A DNA stretch of 64,000 nucleotides from Bergeyella zoohelcum ATCC 43767 (GTDB taxonomy: Bacteria; Bacteroidota; Bacteroidia; Flavobacteriales; Weeksellaceae): NCBI RefSeq assembly GCF_000301075.1, contig NZ_JH932293.1, forward strand, positions 1,860,524-1,924,523, in the 5' to 3' direction. Below are positions 47,052-55,204 of this stretch, piece by piece (the first letter of the stretch is position 1; each line of letters opens with the position of its first letter). Made by a program: the position numbers and the translations under genes. Under the pieces are notes generated by a model. That model saw only the letters and a program-made list of their open reading frames with translations, did no database searches and was not told the DNA's origin.

Positions 47052-48218
47052 TTAATTAGTTCTTTTCCATAGTTCTATCATAAATCTCTCTCTTTCGGGA
47101 TTCTCCTCTTTATCAAAAACACTACTATATGGAAAAAAGACTTCTTGATACTTCGCCCTATCAGTCACTCCCCAATCCATGGGTATCTTATACAAAAGTA
47201 CGAAAAAGAAACTCACATAAACCATAGCCACAGCAAATTTATTTCTAAAGCTAAACTCCCCCGATAATTTTAAATCCTTTACAATTTTTATAATCAAAAT
47301 AATATAAGGAATGTACATATAGTTTAAAAGCCTCTCCATGCCCACAAAAATTTGCGAAAAAATAGAAAACACCAATATGTACATAAACAACCAATGCCAT
47401 TGTTTGTATTTTTCAATAATAGAAGAAAACATAAAAGGCAATATTACAATCACTTTCGTAAAATAGAATGAAAGTACACCTACAATACTAAAACCATACT
47501 CACCATAAGTCTCTGCTTTATTTTTCATAGCATCCGTAAAAAAGAGAAAGCTCAACAAATTCGCTACGATTTGCTTGGTAAAAACCAAAGGCAAGGTTAC
47601 TAAAATAATGATAAGTGCAATTCTCGAATTAAATTTGACCAACTTAAATAGAGGTAATAATAATAAAATAGTCGCTGAGATGTGAAATAAAAATGCCAGT
47701 ATAGCAAATAAATAATACGCCCACCACTTCCCTTTTATAAAAAAATTAAATCCTAGTAAAAAACAGCATATTGCCAATATTTCACGCTGTATATCAAATG
47801 TAAAATAAAAATAAAACAAAAATACATATAAGACCAGCAAAACGGAATATTTACCTTTACGAGAATGCGTATAAATAAACCAAAATAAAACGGAATTAAC
47901 CAAAACAGAATGCACCAGTTGATAAAAATAATAGTCTGGACTAAATTCTTTACATATCGCCACAAAAAGTATATACAGAGGCTGATACCCCAAAAAAGTT
48001 TCCTTTAGTCCAAACTGAAACCATTGTAAACTCGGCATGTGATCATAATATTCTTCATACATTAAAGCATCTCCTCCTACTTTATAACGCAACCCCGTCA
48101 TTAATGTAAATAATACAAATAATAAGATATAATATGCCTTATCAAAGAAAATATTTTGCCTTTTTTCAAAATGAAAAATACCGAATAAAAGCAGTAATAA
48201 AAGTATAGTATAAACCAT
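47052..48218 (-). CDS. Polysaccharide polymerase, EpsG/Wzy-like (second of two)
   Basis: A 388-residue membrane protein with about ten hydrophobic segments. TGLRYKVGGDALMYEEYY is the first conserved loop; FDIQREILAICCFLLGFNFF followed by FLFHISATILLL matches the EpsG pattern (D-x-Q-R-E and F-H). It probably polymerises the FucNAc-containing units. It lies between the second flippase (9-nt gap) and the GT2 gene (4-nt gap). It is only distantly similar to the polymerase at 27256-28353. Confidence 0.83.
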   Translation of the reverse strand: MVYTILLLLLLFGIFHFEKRQNIFFDKAYYILLFVLFTLMTGLRYKVGGDALMYEEYYDHMPSLQWFQFGLKETFLGYQPLYILFVAICKEFSPDYYFYQLVHSVLVNSVLFWFIYTHSRKGKYSVLLVLYVFLFYFYFTFDIQREILAICCFLLGFNFFIKGKWWAYYLFAILAFLFHISATILLLLPLFKLVKFNSRIALIIILVTLPLVFTKQIVANLLSFLFFTDAMKNKAETYGEYGFSIVGVLSFYFTKVIVILPFMFSSIIEKYKQWHWLFMYILVFSIFSQIFVGMERLLNYMYIPYIILIIKIVKDLKLSGEFSFRNKFAVAMVYVSFFFVLLYKIPMDWGVTDRAKYQEVFFPYSSVFDKEENPERERFMIELWKRTN

Positions 48219-48227
48219 AGTAAATAC

Positions 48228-49496
48228 TTATTTATATTTTAGTTTCATATTCATTATCACTAGTGCAAACAATATAAAAATCACACTTTCTACTCCCATC
48301 ATTATTCCCATTGCACCATATAGTTCAAAATATTTAATACAAAAGACCGATAAGGGTAAACTAAGTCCACCTACCCACATATAAATTCTTGAAAACTTTT
48401 TTTTCTCCTCTTCATCCCCAAGCCCTAATACTCCTAACTGTCCCATTATTCCTCCCAAAGCTATGGGAAAAATCATTAACATAAAAACTATTAAAGCAAA
48501 TTCTATCCCCTGATACCCTTCAAAAAACTTCTCCAAAATAATACTTTTCCCCATTAAAAATGCTAAATACGCTATGAGCATTAAGAAAAATACACCTATC
48601 AGCACTCGTATAAATAACTGTTTTGCTTTAGTAAAATTTTGTTTTCTCATTCGTACAATAATTGGAAAACACGCTTGATTAATAGGTAGTAAAATACTAA
48701 AACATACCGCTCTCACCATTCTATCCATGGCTCCAAAAAGCCCCACATTATAATTGGTAGAAAATAAACCTAACAAAATAGTTAAACTATTGGTATATAA
48801 ACTAATGGAAGAATTGGACAAAAATATACCAAACGAACTCCGAATCTCCTGAATATAAACCTCTTTATGCTTCACAAGCCGAATATTATTAAAATACCAG
48901 CTTTGATTTTTAATCAAATATAAAATTGAAAAAAGTGCTGCCAGCAAAAAAGATAAAGACTGAATAATAATGGCCCAACGATAGTCATCAGCCGTTTTTA
49001 CCAATAAAAACACTAAAGGGTAAGTTAATAATTTTGATACGGCATTAATAATACTCATCTCTTTCATCTTGTTCATCCCTTGAAACCACCATAATGGAAA
49101 AAAAACCGCTCCTATTATCATGATAAAGGACCAAATAATTCCCTCCGAATAAAAACGGATTTTAGCACTTACTAAAATAAGAATGATGGTAACTAGAAAA
49201 GCCAAAAGACTCAAAACAAACTTTATGGTAATAATATTCCAAAAAGTTTCTTTAACCAATAAAGAATTTTCTGAATTTTCTGCAATTTTCTTTGTTGCTG
49301 TCAGATTAAATCCAAAATCTACAAATAAAAGCAAAAACTGAGCAAAAGCAAAAGCAAAACTATACACCCCGAAGGACTCTGTAGAAAGTGTTTTGATTAG
49401 GTAAGGTAAAACCAATAAAGGTAACAGTACATTAAGTCCCTGAACAAAATATAAATACATTGCATTAGTTACCATTTTTTTTACATCCGTGTCCAT
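48228..49496 (-). CDS. wzx: Oligosaccharide flippase Wzx (second of two)
   Basis: A 422-residue membrane protein with about 12 helices of the polysaccharide transporter (RfbX) type: LYFVQGLNVLLPLLVLPYLIKTL, then FGVYSFAFAFAQFLLLFVDFGFNLTATKK. It differs in length and N-terminus from the other flippase, so the two are not a recent duplication. It is the first gene of the whole minus-strand locus and has its own promoter. Confidence 0.93.
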   Translation of the reverse strand: MDTDVKKMVTNAMYLYFVQGLNVLLPLLVLPYLIKTLSTESFGVYSFAFAFAQFLLLFVDFGFNLTATKKIAENSENSLLVKETFWNIITIKFVLSLLAFLVTIILILVSAKIRFYSEGIIWSFIMIIGAVFFPLWWFQGMNKMKEMSIINAVSKLLTYPLVFLLVKTADDYRWAIIIQSLSFLLAALFSILYLIKNQSWYFNNIRLVKHKEVYIQEIRSSFGIFLSNSSISLYTNSLTILLGLFSTNYNVGLFGAMDRMVRAVCFSILLPINQACFPIIVRMRKQNFTKAKQLFIRVLIGVFFLMLIAYLAFLMGKSIILEKFFEGYQGIEFALIVFMLMIFPIALGGIMGQLGVLGLGDEEEKKKFSRIYMWVGGLSLPLSVFCIKYFELYGAMGIMMGVESVIFILFALVIMNMKLKYK

Positions 49497-49593
49497 TGGC
49501 TTATATCATTAATCTAATCTTTTGCTAAACAAAAATTGTAAAACATCATACTAAAAACTAAACTAAAATGCTAGTACACTCTAACAAATCTGT

Positions 49594-49601
49594 CAAAGAT
49601 A
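49594..49601 (-). promoter_or_regulatory. Promoter of the upstream polysaccharide operon
   Basis: The minus strand reads TATCTTTG (TAnnTTTG), 98 nt before the wzx start codon. It is the best candidate for driving the whole 49.5-37.7 kb unit. The gap to udk (49497-49726) holds only this and the divergent udk promoter. Confidence 0.55.
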
Positions 49602-49700
49602 CAATAAAAATACAGATTATTAAAAGGCAATCACCATAACAAACGAATATTCCTGAACAAATTGTCGTATCAAAAAAAAACAACAAAACCGATTTTTCCT

Positions 49701-49708
49701 TACCTTTG
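49701..49708 (+). promoter_or_regulatory. Promoter of the udk operon
   Basis: TACCTTTG matches TAnnTTTG and lies 18 nt before the ATG at 49727. It excludes an in-frame start at 49706. Confidence 0.65.
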
Positions 49709-49726
49709 TATTCATATAGAAAAAGT

Positions 49727-50347
49727 ATGACTATAGGTATTGCAGGTGGTACAGGAAGCGGTAAAACCACCGTAGTGAATAATATTTTACAACTTCTCAA
49801 TACAGATGAAGTAAATGTGTTATCTCAAGATAATTACTATCATGATAACTCTCACCTTTCCCTCCAAGAAAGGGAAAAGCTAAACTATGACCACCCGAAA
49901 TCCATTGATTTTCCTTTGCTCATAGAGCATGTAAAAAGTTTAAAATCAGGGAAAAGCATTCAGCAGCCTATTTATTCTTTCGTAACGCACTCTAGGACAG
50001 GAGACCACATCCTCATAGAACCGAAAAAAATTCTCATCGTAGAAGGAATATTAGTACTTACCAATATAGAATTAGTAAAAGAGTTTGACCTCAAAGTATT
50101 CGTTCATGCAGATTCTGATGAAAGACTCATCCGAAGAATCCGCAGAGATATCCAAGAACGAGGCAGAGATTTAGAAGAAGTACTTCATCGTTACCAAACC
50201 ACTCTAAAACCCATGCATCAGGAATTCATAGAGCCTTCCAAAAACCATGCAGACCTCATTATTCCCAATATGAGAAAAAACACCGTAGCAATAGACTTTC
50301 TTACTTCTGTGATTTATAATAAATTAAAAGATGGGAAAAATGAATAA
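49727..50347 (+). CDS. udk: Uridine kinase
   Basis: Phosphorylates uridine and cytidine in pyrimidine salvage. It has 206 residues from the ATG at 49727. The P-loop GGTGSGKTT is at the N-terminus, SQDNYYHD holds the catalytic Asp, and DHPKSIDF and RRIRRDIQERGRD are typical of the family. The length matches bacterial Udk (~210). Its end overlaps the DivIC-like gene by 8 nt. Confidence 0.96.
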   Translation: MTIGIAGGTGSGKTTVVNNILQLLNTDEVNVLSQDNYYHDNSHLSLQEREKLNYDHPKSIDFPLLIEHVKSLKSGKSIQQPIYSFVTHSRTGDHILIEPKKILIVEGILVLTNIELVKEFDLKVFVHADSDERLIRRIRRDIQERGRDLEEVLHRYQTTLKPMHQEFIEPSKNHADLIIPNMRKNTVAIDFLTSVIYNKLKDGKNE

Positions 50348-50711
50348 AAATGAAATGATCAAGGAAATAAAACCTAAGTCTAAAACCTATCGTTTCATAA
50401 GGAAATACATCATCAATAGATACACCATGGTATTCATTTTATTTTTAGGATGGATGATATTTTTTGATGACAATTCTTTCCTCGTTATCCGTGAACTGAA
50501 CCAAGAGATAGACAAATACGAAAAACAGGTAGAATACTACAAATCTGAATACGAAAAAAATGATGCCTACTATAAGAGGCTTATGAATGACAAATCTGAA
50601 AAAGAAAAATACGCGAGAGAAAACTATTTCATGAAAAAACCGAATGAAGAAATTTTCATACTCGTAGTGGATAGTTCTGCAGTAACAAAGGAAATACCCA
50701 CAAAAAAATAA
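50340..50711 (+). CDS. Septum formation initiator (FtsB/DivIC-like)
   Basis: A small bitopic division protein of 123 residues. The start at ATG 50340 overlaps the udk stop by 8 nt; an ATG three codons upstream is possible. The basic cytoplasmic tail is followed by one membrane helix (YTMVFILFLGWMIFF, ~residues 28-45), a coiled coil (ELNQEIDKYEKQVEYYKSEY) and the conserved end KEKYARENYFMKKPNEEIFIL. It is expected to bridge early and late divisome proteins in the periplasm. Confidence 0.88.
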   Translation: MNKNEMIKEIKPKSKTYRFIRKYIINRYTMVFILFLGWMIFFDDNSFLVIRELNQEIDKYEKQVEYYKSEYEKNDAYYKRLMNDKSEKEKYARENYFMKKPNEEIFILVVDSSAVTKEIPTKK

Positions 50712-50740
50712 ACTGATTCTTCACAAATTACGGCAATATT

Positions 50741-51913
50741 ATGGCACACCAAGACTGGATACAATTGGTACAAAAACAACTAAAAACGGAGGATATCACA
50801 TCTATTCTGAACAAAGAAAATTTAGAAGACATCCATATCCACCCTTATTATTCTGATAATCAAAAACCTGTACTGCCACTACCTAAAATAGAAGAAAGCA
50901 CACAGCTGGTCAGTAGATTTTCCACCGAATTTGATGAGAATATTTATGCCTATTTCATAGATGATGCCCCACTCCCTACCGTGAAAGAAAAAAGTATTTA
51001 TGTAAAAAATTTGAATACACTTAAAAATGCGTCATTCACTGATGGTAACAGGTATTTTTCTTTAATTGATGTATTTCAAAATGAACAAGGTACAGAAAAT
51101 AAAGAAACTACAATAAACCATGAGCAGTTCCACACGCTTCAGCATCTGCCATTAGAAAGAAAAGTATGTATAGATATTGCTTTATACCAAAATGCAGGTG
51201 CCTCCATTATACAGCAGTTGGCCATCGCACTATTAAAAACACAAGAACTCATCTCCCAATTCGGGAAAGAAATTTTACCTACCCTCATCTATAAAGTAGG
51301 AATAGGTGGACAATATTTCTTAGAAATAGCAAAAATAAGAGCATTAAAAATATTAATCAACACCTACAGCAAAGAGTTGGGACTCAATGAGGTGCCTTAT
51401 ATTTTTGCCGAAACATCCCTCAGAAATAAATCCATAGTAGATTCTGAGAATAATCTTATTCGTTCTACCATAGAACTCGCTGCGGGGATGATAGCGGGAG
51501 CAGATGCTGTCTTTACCAATAACTTTAATCTCCAAGAAAACACTTTATTAACACAGGAAATTTCCTTTAAACAGCAAGTGGTTTTGGCGTACGAAAGCAT
51601 TATCAATGTATTCGAAGATGCAGCAGCAGGAAGCTACTTTGTAGAAGAAGCTACGCAACAATTCGCCGAAAAAGCATGGGATTTATTTGTTCAAATAGAA
51701 GATGAAGGCGGATTTTTAGCCCAGATGAAAACAGGGAAATTAATCCAAATGGTATATACACAAGCTTTAACGGAGCAAAAGCACATTGCAGAAGGCAAAA
51801 TCAAGCTCATCGGAGTCAATATTTATCCGAAATTAGAAGCTACCCAAACCGCAGAATCTCTCTATAATGATACGATGATTCAGCCGATTAGATGGGCAGA
51901 AATGTTTGAATAA
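50741..51913 (+). CDS. mutA: Methylmalonyl-CoA mutase small (beta) subunit
   Basis: Non-catalytic partner of the B12-dependent mutase that interconverts methylmalonyl-CoA and succinyl-CoA. It has 390 residues and resembles the small subunit rather than the large one: no C-terminal B12-binding domain (no DxHxxG), and degenerate barrel motifs (VGIGGQYFLEIAKIRALK ... AGMIAGADAVFTNNF ... EDAAAGSYFVEEATQQFAEKAW). The large subunit gene mutB usually follows directly; here a GLPGLI gene starts 18 nt downstream instead. Confidence 0.92.
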   Translation: MAHQDWIQLVQKQLKTEDITSILNKENLEDIHIHPYYSDNQKPVLPLPKIEESTQLVSRFSTEFDENIYAYFIDDAPLPTVKEKSIYVKNLNTLKNASFTDGNRYFSLIDVFQNEQGTENKETTINHEQFHTLQHLPLERKVCIDIALYQNAGASIIQQLAIALLKTQELISQFGKEILPTLIYKVGIGGQYFLEIAKIRALKILINTYSKELGLNEVPYIFAETSLRNKSIVDSENNLIRSTIELAAGMIAGADAVFTNNFNLQENTLLTQEISFKQQVVLAYESIINVFEDAAAGSYFVEEATQQFAEKAWDLFVQIEDEGGFLAQMKTGKLIQMVYTQALTEQKHIAEGKIKLIGVNIYPKLEATQTAESLYNDTMIQPIRWAEMFE

Positions 51914-51931
51914 TTCATAAAAAACATTAGA

Positions 51932-52783
51932 ATGAAAAAAATAGTATTTATTTTGTCTATACTCTCTATTATGGCATACTCCACAATGCTTCATGCACAG
52001 ACTTACCGATACATTTATGAATACCAATTTCCAGCTAACATTACATTAGATCAGTTTGAGAAAGAAAACATGGTATTAGATATTAATCCTGATGAAACTA
52101 AGTTCTATGGATATTATAAAGTAGAAACAGACTCTCTCAATAAAGTAAGAAATTACCACAGTAGCAGCTGGAATGAATCATTACCCGCCTTAAAATGGAA
52201 AAAAGGAAGTTATGTCAATATCAATTTTGAACTCGTTAATGATGACTTATTTTCTTATGAAACTAAAGATGAAATACAATGGAGTCTTACTAAAGAAAGC
52301 AAGAAAATAGGAGAATACACCCTGAAAAAAGCCACCACGCATTTCGGTGGAAGAACATGGGAAGCATGGTATAATCCTGATATACCTTTCTTTGAAGGAC
52401 CTTATAAATTCCGAGGATTAAATGGATTAATTTTTGAAATATCCGATACCGAAAACCTTTTCAAATTTTCATTGGTTAAAAGCTATCATCTCCCCAATAC
52501 CTATGATACTACTGCTTTTTTAGAAGAATTTTCAGGGAATAAAGCACTAAAAATAAGTGAAAAAGTATTTAGACAAAAGAAAGCAGAATTTTTTAATGAT
52601 CCACTGAGAAAGTTGATTCAAAAATATAAAGATACCCCAAAAGATGGTAAAAGTACTTTTAAGGTATTGGGTACCGAAATAAAAGACATTTCTCAATTCA
52701 AACCACTCACTGAACAAACCAAAGACTTTCTGAAAAAAACATACATTCCCATTGAAAAAGACAAAGCAATAATTTGGAAATAA
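51932..52783 (+). CDS. GLPGLI-family secreted protein
   Basis: A 283-residue protein with a signal peptide (MKKIVFILSILSIMAYS, cleavage near LHA-Q). The family-defining segment appears as FEGPYKFRGLNGLIFEISD at ~residues 153-171, with GLNGLI in place of GLPGLI. The WEAWYNPDIPF segment before it is also typical. The family is restricted largely to Bacteroidota and its function is unknown; it is expected in the envelope or periplasm. It is co-directional with mutA (18-nt gap). Confidence 0.9.
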   Translation: MKKIVFILSILSIMAYSTMLHAQTYRYIYEYQFPANITLDQFEKENMVLDINPDETKFYGYYKVETDSLNKVRNYHSSSWNESLPALKWKKGSYVNINFELVNDDLFSYETKDEIQWSLTKESKKIGEYTLKKATTHFGGRTWEAWYNPDIPFFEGPYKFRGLNGLIFEISDTENLFKFSLVKSYHLPNTYDTTAFLEEFSGNKALKISEKVFRQKKAEFFNDPLRKLIQKYKDTPKDGKSTFKVLGTEIKDISQFKPLTEQTKDFLKKTYIPIEKDKAIIWK

Positions 52784-52800
52784 AACACCACCTTAACACA

Positions 52801-53964
52801 TTGAATAAACACATTTTACTTCCAGAAATTCAGCAATTTATTAAAGCGAATCTATCATCTGACCTCCATGGTTTATTATTAAAAAAATCTCCTTTTGCAG
52901 AGGTAACCATGCAGGAAATTGTGCAGCAAATCAAAGGACTGCGAGTGGCAGAAAAAAAATTCCCTTCATTAATCAAAGAAAATATCCTCTTCCCTCCTTC
53001 GCTCAATCTGGAGCAAACTTCATCTGAAATTACAGCCCAATACAAAGCCCAATGGCTGAAAGGGAAAAGTATGATAGATTTAACCAGCGGTTTCGGAATA
53101 GATGCCTATTTTATTTCCCAAAACTTTGAAGAAGTTACATTGGTAGAACAAAATATTGAGCTGATGGAACTGGTGGCTCACAACTGGAAAATTTTGAAAA
53201 AAAAAGCCACTTTTGTAAATGAAAATCTCACCAATTTCTTAGCTAAAAAACAACATACTTTTGACCTCATCTATTTAGACCCCGCCAGAAGAAACCTACA
53301 AAAAAGAAAAGTATTTTTACTGGAAGACCTATCCCCCAATCTAATTGAAATTCAGCAATTGCTACTGAACATCGGAAAAAAGATAGTGGTAAAACTATCC
53401 CCACTCATTGACCTCTACTACCTTATAAATACTTTACCTTACCTTTCAGAAGTTCACATCGTGGCATGGAAAAACGAGGTAAAAGAAATCATTGTCGTCT
53501 TAGAAAAATCAAAAAAGGAAGAATTAGCATCCCCAAACCCTAAAATCATCAGTGTAAACTTGGAGAGCGGAGAGCCTATATTAAATGCTTTGTGGTCAGA
53601 AATTCAAAACGCTGAAGGAGAATACAGCAGTGTAAAAAAATATCTGTATCTCCCCAATACCGCCCTGCTTAAAGCACAAGCACTCTCTTTTCTAGGTAAA
53701 AAATTGGGACTCAAAAAACTCCACCCTAATACTCAGCTATTAACTTCAGATGAAAAAATAAACGATTTCCCAGGGAGAATACTCAGAGTCAATACCATAA
53801 AAAGCCAAGAACTGAAAAAAAACGATAAATACAATATTATTTCTAAAAACCACCCCCTCACGCCCGAACAAATTAAAAAGAAATACAAATTACAAGATGG
53901 TGGCGAAAAATACCTTATTTTCACTCAGTGTATCGAAGGAAAATTAATATTGGTATCAGAATAA
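52801..53964 (+). CDS. Class I SAM-dependent methyltransferase (THUMP-like)
   Basis: A 387-residue predicted methyltransferase. The start is the TTG at 52801 (MNKHILLPEIQQFI), 17 nt after the preceding stop; an upstream TTG at 52774 overlaps the GLPGLI gene and is less likely. SAM motif I is MIDLTSGFGIDAYFIS, then VTLVEQN and the catalytic-type motif IYLDPARR (D-P-A-R-R, as in THUMP-like RNA methyltransferases). The C-terminal ~150 residues form a separate domain. The substrate is unknown, probably RNA. Confidence 0.88.
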   Translation: MNKHILLPEIQQFIKANLSSDLHGLLLKKSPFAEVTMQEIVQQIKGLRVAEKKFPSLIKENILFPPSLNLEQTSSEITAQYKAQWLKGKSMIDLTSGFGIDAYFISQNFEEVTLVEQNIELMELVAHNWKILKKKATFVNENLTNFLAKKQHTFDLIYLDPARRNLQKRKVFLLEDLSPNLIEIQQLLLNIGKKIVVKLSPLIDLYYLINTLPYLSEVHIVAWKNEVKEIIVVLEKSKKEELASPNPKIISVNLESGEPILNALWSEIQNAEGEYSSVKKYLYLPNTALLKAQALSFLGKKLGLKKLHPNTQLLTSDEKINDFPGRILRVNTIKSQELKKNDKYNIISKNHPLTPEQIKKKYKLQDGGEKYLIFTQCIEGKLILVSE

Positions 53965-53988
53965 TTTTGTAGAAGTCAAGGATTTTCT

Positions 53989-53996
53989 TAATTTTG
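53989..53996 (+). promoter_or_regulatory. Promoter of the OmpA-like lipoprotein gene
   Basis: TAATTTTG matches TAnnTTTG, 18 nt before the ATG at 54015. A second match overlaps the preceding stop codon at 53962-53969. Confidence 0.55.
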
Positions 53997-54014
53997 GAAA
54001 AATAATCAGAAGAC

Positions 54015-54680
54015 ATGAAAAAGGTAATATTTTCCGTAGCAATAGTTGCCCTAGTAACAAGTTGTAAGAAGGTAACTGAGGGAGGTAATCAAGGGGTTTT
54101 AAGAATGGAAGAAGGTGTAGAAAGATATGATGACCATGACACAAGATATGGCAATCATGCAGGAATGCACCAAGAAGGAGAAGGGGTAGCACACGCAGTA
54201 GCCCTGAATCCTGTAGAGGTAGATGTGAAAGGTACCAAAATTAATGCTTTCCAAGGGGGATTAGAAGAAAAAATAACGCAATTCCTTAATGCTGGGAACT
54301 ACGAGAAAGCCACGGATGATGCAGCGTTAAAATCTACATGGTTTGATTTTGACATGGTAAATTTCAAAATGGGCTCTACGAACCAGCTTTTGGAGGGTTC
54401 TGATGCTCAGCTAAAAAATCTAGCCGCTATTCTAAAGGCATATCCTGAAACCAAAATTAAAATTGGAGGATATACAGATAAAACAGGAGATGAAGCAACC
54501 AATAAAAAAATCTCCAAAGGAAGAGCAGAACATATCCGTGCTGAACTTACCAAACTAGGCGTAGGTGCTCAGATAGTGGAAGCAGAAGGATACGGAAGTG
54601 AATTTGCTAAAGTACCTGCAGAAGCCAGTGATGCGGAGAGAGCAAAAGACCGCAGAATGGCTGTAAGATTTACAAAGTAA
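54015..54680 (+). CDS. OmpA-family lipoprotein
   Basis: An outer-membrane-anchored peptidoglycan-binding protein of 221 residues. A type II signal peptide ends at VTSC (Cys17). A ~100-residue polar region follows, then an OmpA/MotB domain: WFDFDMVNFKMGSTNQLL, IKIGGYTDKTGDEATNKKIS (the G-x-T-D core that binds diaminopimelate peptides), then RAEHIRAEL and DRRMAVRF. It has its own promoter and terminator. Confidence 0.93.
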   Translation: MKKVIFSVAIVALVTSCKKVTEGGNQGVLRMEEGVERYDDHDTRYGNHAGMHQEGEGVAHAVALNPVEVDVKGTKINAFQGGLEEKITQFLNAGNYEKATDDAALKSTWFDFDMVNFKMGSTNQLLEGSDAQLKNLAAILKAYPETKIKIGGYTDKTGDEATNKKISKGRAEHIRAELTKLGVGAQIVEAEGYGSEFAKVPAEASDAERAKDRRMAVRFTK

Positions 54681-54700
54681 GAAATTATTTACTCTAAAAT

Positions 54701-54732
54701 AAAAAATCATCCAAAGTTTTGGGTGATTTTTT
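54701..54732 (+). terminator. Terminator of the OmpA-like gene
   Basis: The arms AAAAAATCATCC (54701-54712) and GGGTGATTTTTT (54721-54732) pair with one G-T wobble around an 8-nt loop, and more T follow. Confidence 0.88.
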
Positions 54733-54767
54733 TTATGATGTATTGGGCTAAAGACCTTTTCAAGACA

Positions 54768-54798
54768 AAAAAAACCGCCTCATTTACTGAAACGGTTT
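54768..54798 (-). terminator. Terminator of the DUF3467 / rpo unit
   Basis: On the minus strand AAACCG pairs with CGGTTT around a ~15-nt loop, followed by eight T. It starts about 22 nt after the DUF3467 stop. Confidence 0.75.
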
Positions 54799-54820
54799 CT
54801 ATTATTATAGCATATCGTTA

Positions 54821-55126
54821 TTATGCTTGAACATTATTTCCACCTAATACGAAAGGCTCTACTTCTTTGATTTCTCCGAATTGTTGTTCGTAGTTAGCAA
54901 TGTTTTGCTGAAGTGCATTCAATACTCTTTTAGCGTGAAGTGGAGCAAGGATTACTCTACTTCTTACTTGTGCTTGGTTTACACCTGGCATCAATTGGAT
55001 GAAGTCTAACACGAACTCTGATGGAGAGTGGTTTACCAATGCTAAGTTACAGTATGCACCAGCAGCTACCATTTCGTTCAACTGGATGTTGATGTTTCCG
55101 TCTTGTGGATTTTGATTGTTGTCCAT
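54821..55126 (-). CDS. DUF3467 protein next to rpoC
   Basis: A 101-residue acidic cytoplasmic protein of the DUF3467 family: INIQLNEMVAAGAYCNLALVNHSPSEFVLDFIQLMPG, then ILAPLHAKRVLNALQQNI. The family is widespread in Bacteroidota and is commonly found just downstream of rpoC, so a link to transcription is often suspected. The function is not established. It lies 78 nt after rpoC; a hairpin and a possible promoter occupy the gap. Confidence 0.9.
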   Translation of the reverse strand: MDNNQNPQDGNINIQLNEMVAAGAYCNLALVNHSPSEFVLDFIQLMPGVNQAQVRSRVILAPLHAKRVLNALQQNIANYEQQFGEIKEVEPFVLGGNNVQA

Positions 55127-55154
55127 TATTTTTGTTTTTTAAATATTAAAGTAT

Positions 55155-55188
55155 CAAAGCCCAAAGATAATAAAATCTCTGGACTTTG
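55155..55188 (-). other. Long hairpin between rpoC and DUF3467
   Basis: Two 14-nt arms (55155-55168 and 55175-55188) around a 6-nt loop. In minus-strand RNA all 14 positions pair, two of them as G-U. It follows the rpoC stop by 16 nt. A run of U does not follow directly, so it may be a weak terminator, a processing site or an mRNA 3' stabiliser. Confidence 0.6.
55162..55169 (-). promoter_or_regulatory. Putative promoter of DUF3467
   Basis: The minus strand reads TATCTTTG (TAnnTTTG), 35 nt before the DUF3467 start. It lies inside the second arm of the hairpin at 55155-55188, so the match may be incidental. Confidence 0.4.
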
Positions 55189-55204
55189 AATAGGGATTAT
55201 TCAA

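Noticed and set aside
21665-49496. Genomic island with integrase and attachment sites
   Set aside because: I looked for integrase, transposase or tRNA-end repeats around the polysaccharide and restriction loci and saw none in the window.
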